This document shows positions 26,701-38,700 of a DNA stretch of 64,000 bases, piece by piece. Source of the DNA: Notospermus geniculatus (taxonomy: Eukaryota > Nemertea > Pilidiophora > Heteronemertea > Lineidae); NCBI GenBank assembly GCA_002633025.1, contig NMRB01000141.1:330868-394867 (forward strand), given 5' to 3'. Position 1 is the stretch's first letter. Each line of letters opens with the position of its first letter. Made by a program: the position numbers and the translations under genes. The notes below the pieces were generated by a model that did not search any database, had not been told where the DNA came from, and saw only the letters and a list, made by a program, of their open reading frames with translations.

Positions 26701-29700
26701 TTCCACTGTATATGGAAATAATAAGGTTAATTTGGGGCATCTTTGAAGCAATGCTGAGGGACGCCTAGACCGTGGCCCTATTCACCTTTTTTACAGACAT
26801 TTTCTTCTTGTGAAGATGTTGAGGCCAAAAATGTAGGCCTAAAACATGTTGCAATTTTATTACAACACCCTATACCCTATGAATTCGAAACACATTTAGG
26901 CATAGGCCCATGCTATCATTATAGCATATCACATAGATATGATCACATTGTGAAGTTCCAACTTCAGAGAGGACTGTATCATTTTTGAACACGGTTCCTT
27001 CCTCTATAAAATCATTCAACTGATTAGAAGGACCACTCCCAAAGGAACAAGGAATGCAAAAATACAATTGAAAAGAGATCAATTTAGGCTAATACAAAAG
27101 AAATCACTTGTGAATAGTTCACCCAAAAAGGTTAAAAGTTCATTAAAAAAAAACAACTCATGTGAAACAAGTCTAAATTTAGAAACTTAAACCAAGTGAT
27201 CCCTTTCTCAGGAATTAAAGGCATATATGTACATGTATTTCAAACAGTCTGGCAGTAGGCCTATATGTATCACGCACATCAAGAAATGTGACCATGGTTA
27301 CAATAAGATTCTCCGGGGAAATGCTAGAATTTCCAACCACATCTACAAGAAATGACAGATATTCACACATCTGGCACCATTACGTCATGCATCTGCAGCA
27401 GGCAGGGATATCACATCATTGTTTGTAAACAATGTCACATGCTTTCCATGCGTATTTATAGCGCCAATTACGTCACAGCGAAATTATCCAATTGGGAGAG
27501 ACTATCAAAATCACGTGACGTTCCAGCTGACAATATCATAATGGACGGATAAGATTGGAAACATTGTATATGTCTCTCTCGATATTCTTCGCATTTAACC
27601 CGAATTTGAATGGTTTCAATCCGGAATTTTGGCTCAGTGTGAGAGAGAACATGTCTAGGGTTAGGCTCATCTCATTTATGTAGCCTTTTCATGGATTATG
27701 TAATGACTTGCGCTCTGAGAGTGATGGCTTAGAGAACAGCACATCCAACCAGTATGATTGAGTATGTAAAATGTTCAGTGGAGTGTAGCCTGGCACATTC
27801 ATTGACACATCTATGGTCTATTGTGTGTCCCAGTCCATGAGTCTAACACGTGTTTAATAATAAACCTTTTATTTTGTGACGTCCTTTGGCTATACCTTGG
27901 AGGAATTAAGGCTATACCAAGGACACTGTCTGGAGTGATCATAATCCTAATCCTTGGGCAGATTAGAAGAGGATTGTCATATCTCAACTCTGGAGTGGAG
28001 AGAACTCTCACCGAAACCTAAAAAACTGGACCAGATTTCGAAACACATTTTTATCTGTGACTGAGTTGGAACTAAAGCATCAAGATGCCGGGATTTTTTC
28101 TTCAACTGAAGATCCTCCTATGGAAGAACGTGACCCTGAAGATACGAACACCGGTAAGTTTTCTGAGCAACGTTCTTTTCAGAATCTCAATGTGTGTTGC
28201 AAATTGCTGGGGATTGAAAAAAACTTGACGCATCCTGTTGCCTTATGCTGGTATAGAGGAATCCCACTGACGTCATCAAGTCATGTGATGCAAACTGGCG
28301 TCAATAGGGTGCTACACGTGGGTTGACGTTCCTCCTGACGCGACGAGAAACGACACGAAATAACGTCATCGCGTCGTCGTGACGTTCCTTCAGGAAACAC
28401 GTGCTCAATTTGACGGCCAACGCGGCCTTGATGACGTCACGTGGGAAACCTCTATAGAGGTTCTACATGTGACGTCACAGCTCAAAATGTCCGCTGTTTT
28501 GGCCGTCAAATGACGCAACATCACAGCATCAACACAGCGTTCATCACGCAGTTTTAACGTTGTCGGCAGTCATCGGCCCTCATCTACAGCCACCACAGCA
28601 AGCTGTATGGATGAATCGCTTTGTTTTCAACACGGTTTTCACACCAGACCAACTACTTATGTTCAGAAACTGTGAGAGGTAAAGTGATTTGTTGAGTGTA
28701 TGCTCCCAGTGGTCTGTACAGGCCGCTAAACTTTTGAACCGAGAGCACTAACAAGATGGCAGCCTCCATGGCTTCATTTTGACGGCCAGTATGGCGGCTG
28801 TGTGATGCCAGTGAAGAACCTCTATAGGCCTCTGTCACCATTCGACACCATTAGACTGAAGTGATGCCTCTATGCCTAGAGGGTTAGCAGTTAGACTTGA
28901 TGACCCAACTGTTATCTTCATGAGTTGATAAAATGATGATAATAATTTTCATAATCTTCAACTTCCCTCTCTGTCATGAGTTTGTAACACGATTTTTCCC
29001 CGATGACACCTTCCACTTTCTTAGAATATTATCTGAAGTGGTGGTCTATTTCAAAATATGAGGACATTGTCATCAGATATACCACACAGGAAACTCCCCA
29101 CTATTTCATCATTGTCTATTTTGAGAAAACAAAAGAACAGGTGATTTGAAATTTTCAATCAAGGTCATGCATGTCGATTGGTTGTTTGACTTGTGATTGT
29201 TTTAGTGATTCCCCATTGTCACTTTCTTTTGTTTTTCAAATAGAAACGTTGATCTCATGTGATATTCATTTCATTCATTGCTCATAGAACAAAGTCATCC
29301 TCCCACAGCAGGGGTTTTGACCTCACTCCTCTTTATTCACTCACATGAGAGGAGTGAGACCAAAGCCCTGCTATGGGAGGATGGAGCAAAGTGGAAATTG
29401 CAGGCGCGGATCCAGAGGGGGGGGGGTTTGGGGGTCGTGACCCCCCNCTCACATGAGACGAGTGAGACCAAAGCCCTGCTATGGGAGGATGGAGCAAAGT
29501 GGAAATTGCAGGCGCGGATCCAGAGGGGGTTTGGGGGTCGTGACCCCCCTGCTCGCCTCCACCAATTGTTTTTTTTTCAATAATTTGCGGCAATTAGCAA
29601 AAAATGCAGACATAAAGCTTCTGGTTTGATACTGAGATGCCAGGAAGTCATGTTGCTCGCTTATCTATTTTTGCGTCAACTGCCTTCTAGATTTCAAAAT

Positions 29701-32700
29701 TTTCGGGGGAAGCCCCCCATTGGCGCACACATCTTCGGCGCCCAACCTGCAACAACCGGCCCTGGCCCCCTCTGCCAAAAATCATGGGCATCATGATTAC
29801 TGGTGACAGATGTCAACTGGTGGCCTACAGAGTGGCACAGTGGAATCATCGGCTCCTGTCACGTCTGAGGTTTAGGGTTTGATCCCCAGTTGGCTTCATC
29901 CTTCATGTGATAGAGAGGGCAACTTTCTTTCACAGCACTGACGTATTGTGACTGGTTTTCTCTGGGCACTCTGGGCCCATATTCATAAAACCTTAGCTTG
30001 AGTTGGATGCTAGTTGTGTACATTGGCCTATACAAACTAGGCACTTTAGCAGGCAACTAAGCCTAGCAGGGTTTTATGAATATGGGTCCTGGTTTCCTCC
30101 TGCCAGTAATGTGTTTGGCGCTCCACTCTCAACTCAATATTTCAAGATTAAAATCGGATAGTGGGCCTACTTCGAGTGGTAGCTCACTGAGATTTTTCCC
30201 GGCTGGCAACTAGCATCACAACCTCCTCAACACAAATATCCCACGGTCGTGGAATCAAGATGCAAGCGATATTTGGAAGAGCCCCAGCGACGGCTAATAG
30301 CTTAATCATCTTCATTACTATTCCATAGTTCCGGCTAGATCTCAATTAAGAATACCAGGCACTTTTGGGTTTTTTGATATGACATTTCACACATTTCGCT
30401 AGCTGATACTTGTATTTTTTATCAAAGTGTAGTTACATGTACCGGAGTAGAATCATTTCCTGCTGTTCTACATGTAAAAAGAACTTTCTGACGTTTTTCT
30501 CACCCTGGTATAGGACGGAAAGGTGGGGGTGAGAACAGTTGGTGGAAGATCTCTTCATCTGGCATATCCAGGTTTGCTTATTGCAAAGTCAGTCTGCCTC
30601 ACCTGAGCTTTTATATCATTGAATATGTTCTCATGATTTACAAGTACAATTGTACTTCCCTAGGAATAAACGGGTTAATGCCTTAATGCAAAAACTGTTC
30701 TCTGCCCTCATCTAGCTCCTCCGTAAAAAATAAGAGCTAAGTGAGTGCCGGATACTGAATTATTATTTTAGCTGTATAAACATATCGGTGAATTAGCACA
30801 CAGTGGAAGGAGACCAGAGCAGCCGTTCCAAAAGAGTCCCCCCTCTCACTCTCATACAGACCAGTACAGGGGGCAAACCTGGAACCTCAGAGATGACGGT
30901 GCCAATATTTCCCCTACCCCAAAGCTTATTCCATGCCATCAACCATCCTGGTTGACCCATTGTTTATGTTGCCAAGTGACAACTTCAGTGACCATGAGAT
31001 CACCAAAGTTGAGTCTCGGAATCTCTTAAGATATTGAATGGCATAATTTATCATCCCCCCCCCACTCCACGTAATCTGGAGAAAGATGCAATTGCAATCA
31101 GGATAATGGACTGAATGGGAGGAAATAATCTTGCAGTGGATTTTATGAAATACCTTGAGAATTCTGTGAGGTTCCTGAGTATTGAGTGAATCTGTGCCAG
31201 TGTTGATCTCAATCTGTGCAGGTGTTTACATGAATATGTGTGAGTATTGAGTAAATCTGTGAATGTTGACCTGAATATGTGCAAGTGCTGATGTGAATCA
31301 GTGGTGAGTATTTAGTGAATCCGTGCAAGTGTGGATGCGAATCTGTGTGAGTGTTGATGTGAATCTGTGCAAGTGTTGATGTGAATCTGTATGAGTGTTG
31401 ATGTGAATTTGTGCAAGTGTTGATGTGAATCTGTGCAAATGGGATGTGAATTTCTCTTGAGTGTTGATGTGAATCTGTGCAAGTGTTGATGTGAATTTGT
31501 ATTGAGTATTTAGTGAATCTGTGCAAGTATGAAGTTGTCATACTCACACAGATTCGCAAGTGAATCTGTGCGAGTATTGTGTGAATTTGTGAGGTTTCAA
31601 GTCAGTCTCAGGCCCAAAAGCAGTTGTGGCATCTTTAATAGGGAGTTTTCGCAAATCTGACGAAAAACGAAGTACGAAATACGAAATTGGACGTCATATC
31701 CATGACGTAATGTATTTCAGGAAATGGTTGGTACCACAAATGTCCCTCCTGCCAGTGCGTCTTTTAGCATGTCATGTAAGATCGAAAGCGTTATGGCGCA
31801 TCTTGAATTTTTATTTGCATTTCGTATCAACGAAGTGGAAACGAAAGATAAATTTCAAAGTTTAATATACCGTACACCATACCTCTGTCGTTATAACGTC
31901 ATACGCTAAAAGACGCTCTTGCAGCAGGCGATATTTGTGGTACCAGCCATTTCCTGAAATACATTACGTCATGGATATGACGTCCAATTTCGTATTTCGT
32001 ACTTCGTTTTTCGACTGATTTGCGAAACCTCGCTAATATTGTGAATTCCACTTGAGAATACCAAATACCAACCATGGTTGCACCAGAAAGGGTTACCGTG
32101 GCTTTTGAAGGGTTTGCCAACCCAAACCTCCCTGGATCTGCCCTGGTGTTTCCCTTTGTTGATGATAATAGATCTCTGTGGATTTCCCTGAACAAATACA
32201 ATCTTTTCTTTGTTTGTTTGTGATAATTGCGTTGCATCGATCTGTCAAGTGTCGTGCCAATGAAGTGGGGAAAAACGTGTTGGTTTGATCAACAAGTCAT
32301 AATTGGATCAGATTGATATCCGAAATGATTTCCACATCATGTCTTAATTGGCTCTGATGATTGACAGGTTCTGTTCAACAGAGGTCAAGACATGTTTGAC
32401 CCCTATATGATGTCATGATGGATGACCTCTGTTGACGACCTTGTGACGACCTCTGTCATGATAAGTGCTAAGGTCGGTTTGATGTAATCCGAAGTAAGCA
32501 CACAGTGAGGGGAGGCGATTAAAGAAATTGATTTGAGAGCCAAGGAGGAATCGCAAGCCGACTGCCAAATAGGCCTAAAAAAATAAATGTTGTGTTGCTG
32601 GTCGCCCGACCGACCCTACGAAAACCTCGCCGACCCTCCGACCCTGGATTTTTCAAACAATAAACTCATGCCAAAAAAACTAGGAAAAAACACTGGTTTC

Positions 32701-35700
32701 ATTTGGCCACATAAATAAAGTCTTTTTTGCTTCCCTATCAATGTCATTGTGCAGATGATTGTGGATTTGATGTGGGTTGGCTATCCAGAATCATGGAATG
32801 TCCTGCACAATGATGTCATACGGGTCACATGATCATATCTCGACATCTGATTGGTCCACAGTGGTTTGTTTACAAACAAAGCAACATGTGCTCTGGTGTA
32901 ATACCTACCAATGTCTAGCATACTACAGTATCTTAGTGAGAAAAAATAAAATTTTCTTCCGACTGTCCGACCCTGAAATTTATTTTGGATGCCACCAGCA
33001 ACACAACATTTATTCTGATAGGCCTTAGGTCTATAGACAACATTGACCAGGGGTTTAGTTAGAAGGAGTTTGGAAGTCACGGAAGTCAAAATACTTCCGA
33101 ATTTTAGGCTCCAGAAGTCAAGTACTTCCAAACAATTATAAACTTTTTTAAAGCTTATGTACTGGTAGTACATTTAGACCTCCAAGTAAAGCCCCAATGC
33201 TTCCTGATTTTTGGACTAAGGAAATCATGAATTCCTGTCCAAAAATGTTAACTAAACCCCTGCATTAGTTGAATAGGGCTAATAACCCTGTTTCCGTCAT
33301 CATCAGCCAATGTACAGCAGGAGGAAACCAGAGTAACCAGAGAAAACTGCGCTGTCAAAAGATTTGCCCTCTCTATCACATGAAGAATGGTGGGTCCAAC
33401 CATGGATTGAACCCTGAACCTCAGACGTGACAGGTGCTGATGTTGCCACTCTGCCACTGTGACAGGGTTAAAATTTCATGGATGATACCAGCCACCAGGT
33501 GTGGATATGAACGTCCATAAGCTGCTAACCTCCCACGTGTAAATGTCATTACTTTTGGCGCTCCCTCAGTACATTTACTCATTTTCACGGTTCTTAGAAT
33601 AGAAGTGTTGTCGCAGTCGAGATCCTGAGTCTTTCGTTGCCATAGTGATACATACTTGTCAATTGCTGTGCGAGACTTCACTTCTCAATTATGGAAATTC
33701 ATTTCATATTTCGGAGCAATAATTTACCTGTCAAATGTTGGTCTGCATTCAGAATTTGATGCTGTTTGACGTTCGACTAACTTTCAACTCTTGATGCAGC
33801 TTTTTAAAAATCGGCTGATCAAGAGAACCAGCGGAAAATTTCCGTGTTTACACTTGATACCCTAAATGTGTACCATAATTTTTAATGGCTCTTTAATTCC
33901 TCATCCATTTTGTATTTTTTTGGTGCTCCCTCTCCTCTAAGTTGGGTAAATAAGTGCTTTCATCTAAATCAGTCGAAGTAAGTGNNNNNNNNNNNNNNNN
34001 NNNNNNNNNNNNNNNNNNNNNNNNNNNNNNNNNNNNNNNNNNNNNNNNNNNNNNNNNNNNNNNNNNNNNNNNNNNNNNNNNNNNNNNNNNNNNNNNNNNN
34101 NNNNNNNNNNNNNNNNNNNNNNNNNNNNNNNNNNNNNNNNNNNNNNNNNNNNNNNNNNNNNNNNNNNNNNNNNNNNNNNNNNNNNNNNNNNNNNNNNNNN
34201 NNNNNNNNNNNNNNNNNNNNNNNNNNNNNNNNNNNNNNNNNNNNNNNNNNNNNNNNNNNNNNNNNNNNNNNNNNNNNNNNNNNNNNNNNNNNNNNNNNNN
34301 NNNNNNNNNNNNNNNNNNNNNNNNNNNNNNNNNNNNNNNNNNNNNNNNNNNNNNNNNNNNNNNNNNNNNNNNNNNNNNNNNNNNNNNNNNNNNNNNNNNN
34401 NNNNNNNNNNNNNNNNNNNNNNNNNNNNNNNNNNNNNNNNNNNNNNNNNNNNNNNNNNNNNNNNNNNNNNNNNNNNNNNNNNNNNNNNNNNNNNNNNNNN
34501 NNNNNNNNNNNNNNNNNNNNNNNNNNNNNNNNNNNNNNNNNNNNNNNNNNNNNNNNNNNNNNNNNNNNNNNNNNNNNNNNNNNNNNNNNNNNNNNNNNNN
34601 NNNNNNNNNNNNNNNNNNNNNNNNNNNNNNNNNNNNNNNNNNNNNNNNNNNNNNNNNNNNNNNNNNNNNNNNNNNNNNNNNNNNNNNNNNNNNNNNNNNN
34701 NNNNNNNNNNNNNNNNNNNNNNNNNNNNNNNNNNNNNNNNNNNNNNNNNNNNNNNNNNNNNNNNNNNNNNNCACCAGAAAGGGTTACCGTGGGTTTTGAA
34801 GGGTTTGCCAACCCAGAACCTCCCTGGATCTACCCTGGTGTTTCCCTTTGTTGATGATAATAGATCTCTGTGGATTTCCCTGAACAAATACAATCTTTTC
34901 TTTGTTTGTTTGTGATAATTGCGTTGCATCGATCTGTCAAGTGTCTGCCAATGAAGTGGGGGAAAAAACGTGTTGGTTCAATCAACAAGTCATAATTGGA
35001 TCAGATTGATATCCGAAATGATTTCCACATCATGTCTTAATTGGCTCTGATGATTGACAGGTTCTGTTCAACAGAGGTCAAGACATGTTTGACCCCTATA
35101 TGATGTCACGATGGATGACCTCTGTTGCCGACCTTGTGACGACCTCTGTCATGATAAGTGCTAGGTCGGTTTGATGTAATCCGAAGTAAGCACACAGTGA
35201 GGGGAGGCGATCGGATTAAAGAAATTGATTTGAGAGCCAAGGAGGAATTGAGAGCCGACTGCCAAATAGGCCTACAGCATTATTCGAAAAAATGTAACTT
35301 AGGCTAAATTCTCATTATATATATTTTAATGTCCCATAGCGCTTTCATTCCTCTTGGAAATCTTCAGTGGGAATGAACACATATTATTTACATGAGATAT
35401 ATATACATATAACCTGTCGCAAAGCAGGTTCAGGCAAAATGTTGAAATAATACCAGGATTACCATAGGCCCTGATTTTAAAAGGGCTAATTATTGAAGCG
35501 AATGAAGCGAAGCTAAAATGGTAGGCAAGATCAAAGCAGAAATTCCTTAATCACTCTGACAAGCCTGTGCAAAATAATTATACAATTAACGGCCTACAGC
35601 ATTATTAGGTCTATAGACAACATTGCAGGGGTTAGTTAGAGGGAGGAAGTCACGGAAGTCAAAATACTTCCGAATTTTAGGCTCCAGGAAGTCAAGTAAG

Positions 35701-38700
35701 TACTTCCAAACAATTTTAAACTTCTAATGTACGAAGCTCATTTAGACTTTCAAGAAAAGCTGCAATCGATAAGCTTACTTCCTAATTTTTGGGTTAAGGA
35801 AATCATGAATTCCTGTCCAAAAATGTTAACTAAACCCCTGCATTGGTTGAATAGGGCTAATAACCCAGTTTTCCATCATCATCAGCCAATGTACAGCAGG
35901 AGAAAACCAGAGTAGCCAGAGAAAACTGTGCTGCCAGAAGATTTGCCCTCTCTATCACATGAAGAATGATGGGTCCAACCATGGATTGAACCCTGAACCT
36001 CAGACGTGACAGGTGCTGATGTTGCCACTATGCCACTCTGACAGGGATGAAATTCCACAGACGATGCCAGCCACCAGGTGTGGATATGAATGTCCATAAG
36101 CTGCTAACCTCCCACGTGTAAATGTCATTACTTTTGGCGCTCCCTCAGTACATTTACTCATTTTCACGGTTCTTAGAATAGAAGTGTTGTCGCAGTCGAC
36201 ATCCTGAGTCTTTCGTTGCCATAGTGATACATACTTGTCAATTGCTGTGCGAGACTTCACTTCTCAATTATGGAAATTCATTTCATATTTTGGAGCAATA
36301 ATTTACCTGTCATGTTTGTCTGCATTCAGAATTTTATGCTATTTGACGTTCGACTGACTTTCAAAGCTTGATGCAGCTTTTTTAAAATCGGCTGATCAAG
36401 AGAACCAGCGGAAAATTTCTGTGTTTACACTTGATACCCTAAATGTATACCATAATTTTTAATGGCTCTTTAATTCCTCATCCATTTTGCATTTTTTGGC
36501 GCTCCCTCTCCTCTAAGTTGGGTAAATAAGTGCTTTCATCTAAATCAGTCGAAGTTAGTGCCGTTGTACAATTTACACTAAAAACATTCATTATTTACAA
36601 AATGGCTTGATGAACAGTGTACTTATCCTGATATCTGTGTTGTTTATATGAAATATTGAATCGCGTTGGTGGGTTTCGTATGCTGTACATTTCAATGTAA
36701 TCGACAATGAAACCTCTCCAGTACGGACACCTTCTCGACTGGAAAGTGCTATCCTTAATTGATTTGTGTCCTGATTACTGTGGGTGGTCAAAGACCGACT
36801 CCAAAGGGCCAAGGAATTAACGTGGGTGTCCTTAATAGTGAGGTGTCCTCATCAGAGAGGTGTCCACAAATAGAGGTTCTGCTTTACGTTTCGAGTCATC
36901 CCCCCATAGGCGGACTTTGATCTCGGGGGCGGATCCACGATTTCAGAAAAGAGGGGGCGCACTGTGCTAGAAATTGAAATCTATGGTGAATTTCAATGAT
37001 TTGCTGCAAATTTCAGAATTTCATGGTCAATTTGAGAGATTTGTTGGCCGAAAGGGGGCGTGTGTCGGGTGTCCCCCCTTGGATCTGCACCTGGATCTTG
37101 CTCCACTTCATACACTGCATGCAAAGTTTGTGTGAATGGATGAAGTGGAGCGAGGTAAAACCCAACTGTAGGAGTTGCTTGGGTACGAGGGTATGACTTT
37201 TCGAAAAAAAAGTATTTCAGGAGTGCAAGCGCCAACTTAGGGCATTATAGCTGCTCATCAAACAATACTTGGCGATATTAACGATATGTAGGAGGAAACC
37301 TACGATGTTGAGGAGAGATCATCCTCTATACCACATAAAGCCACTTGGGGATCGAACCCGTGACCTCACTGGTGGCAGGCGCAGATGTTTCCACGGCGCC
37401 ACCCCGACACATATGACTTTTCACGTCCTAATTACAACACCTCATGCGGACGTGCGTTTCTAAGGTTCCGCGCCGTATGTGTTCACCGACGTGATAAATT
37501 GTGACAAAATGTTATTGTGCCTGCTTGCAATCTATCCCAAGATTTTTTTCAGTCAAATGGAGCTTATCGCCAAAACCCGATGATGCAAATTTCCTACATT
37601 CGCTTTGTTAATTTCATTGTAACCTTTTTCCTGTAAAGTTGAAAATGGTAAATTGAATACTGATGAAAATTTTCCATGATTTCGCACATTTTCACGAAGC
37701 TGAATTCAACGTAATATAAATGGATTGGCAATTCGTTATTGCGAAATCCATTTTACTTGCGTGGTAATCATTATTAATTACATCCGTATATTTCGTTAGC
37801 AGAATATCGATGGGTGTGGTACGCTTTGAGCATACAGACAATTGCCACCATGAGAGTTACCTCGATGAGCACTTCAGTCTATATGAAGGCGTTCAAGTAG
37901 GTTATGTAGTGTTATTACCAACGGCAAAATCATAGGCAAAATCATAACGTTATGGTTTGTTGACTCCGCTCACAGAAAAAACTGGCTTATCAGATCATTC
38001 CTGACAGGAGAACCATTGTCTGAACTTCTGCTCCACTGAGCCTGTCCTATTAGGCCTACAGCTGAAAGAATCGTTATTTTGTAAAATTTAGGGGAGAAAG
38101 GTCGACCCTGGGCTGAGCCGGTCCTAAAAATAGAACTGAAAGAATCATTATTTTGTGAAATTTAGGCGAGACAGGTCTACCCTGGGTTGATGTAAGGTCG
38201 TTGCCGGTTCTTGCAGAAATCGTGAAAGGGAAGCCAACAAATACTGTCCCAGATCTCACACAGCATTATGTACTGACAACACTGGACAGATCACCAGACA
38301 TTTGACATGCATGGCGAGTTTTCCTAGCTATCCCTCAAGTGAATCTTTGCTATCTGAAGCATGAACGGAATGGATAAATGTCCATTTGGTTCTCGATGGC
38401 ACTTATGGAATTCTCAGCATTGCCGTACTCCTTAATAATTAAAACCTTTTGAAAAGAACGCTGAAGAAGATGGTGTGATTCTTACAGGATGGCTGAAGTT
38501 GGCCACATGAAAATGTAGAATTTCAGACTTCCCATGTTTCCAAGGTGCGATGTTGACAGCCCGTGTTTCCACGGTGCCATTCTGACAGCCCGTGTTTCCA
38601 CGGTGCCATTCTGATAGCCCGTGTTTCCACTGTCCCAATCTGACAGCCCGTGTTTCCACAGTGCCAATCTGACAGCCTGTGTTTCTGTGGTGCCACTCTG

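Larger units (their letters stand above)
26565..30420 (+). repeat. Haplotype-like duplicated block, copy B
   Basis: Counterpart of 21950-26078. It includes the second ABCA2 exon 1 (28085-28153), the same promoter motifs (27453-27518) and the same order of MITEs. It has its own insertion at 29972-30088 and lacks the copy A element at 25497-25755. Confidence 0.85.
32070..33984 (+). repeat. Second duplicated block, copy 1
   Basis: Sequence from CACCAGAAAGGGTTACCGTG to CAGTCGAAGTAAGTG recurs at 34772-36560, with different insertions in the middle (32577-33017 here). The 787-base N gap 33985-34771 lies between the copies, consistent with two haplotypes in series. Confidence 0.85.

Noticed and set aside
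21950-30420. True tandem duplication of the ABCA2 promoter giving alternative first exons
   Set aside because: The single N at the join, low divergence and allele-like transposon differences fit haplotypes in series better, although it is not excluded.
33893-34929. Long open frames of 280-320 codons on both strands
   Set aside because: They are almost entirely N-derived unknown residues across the assembly gap.
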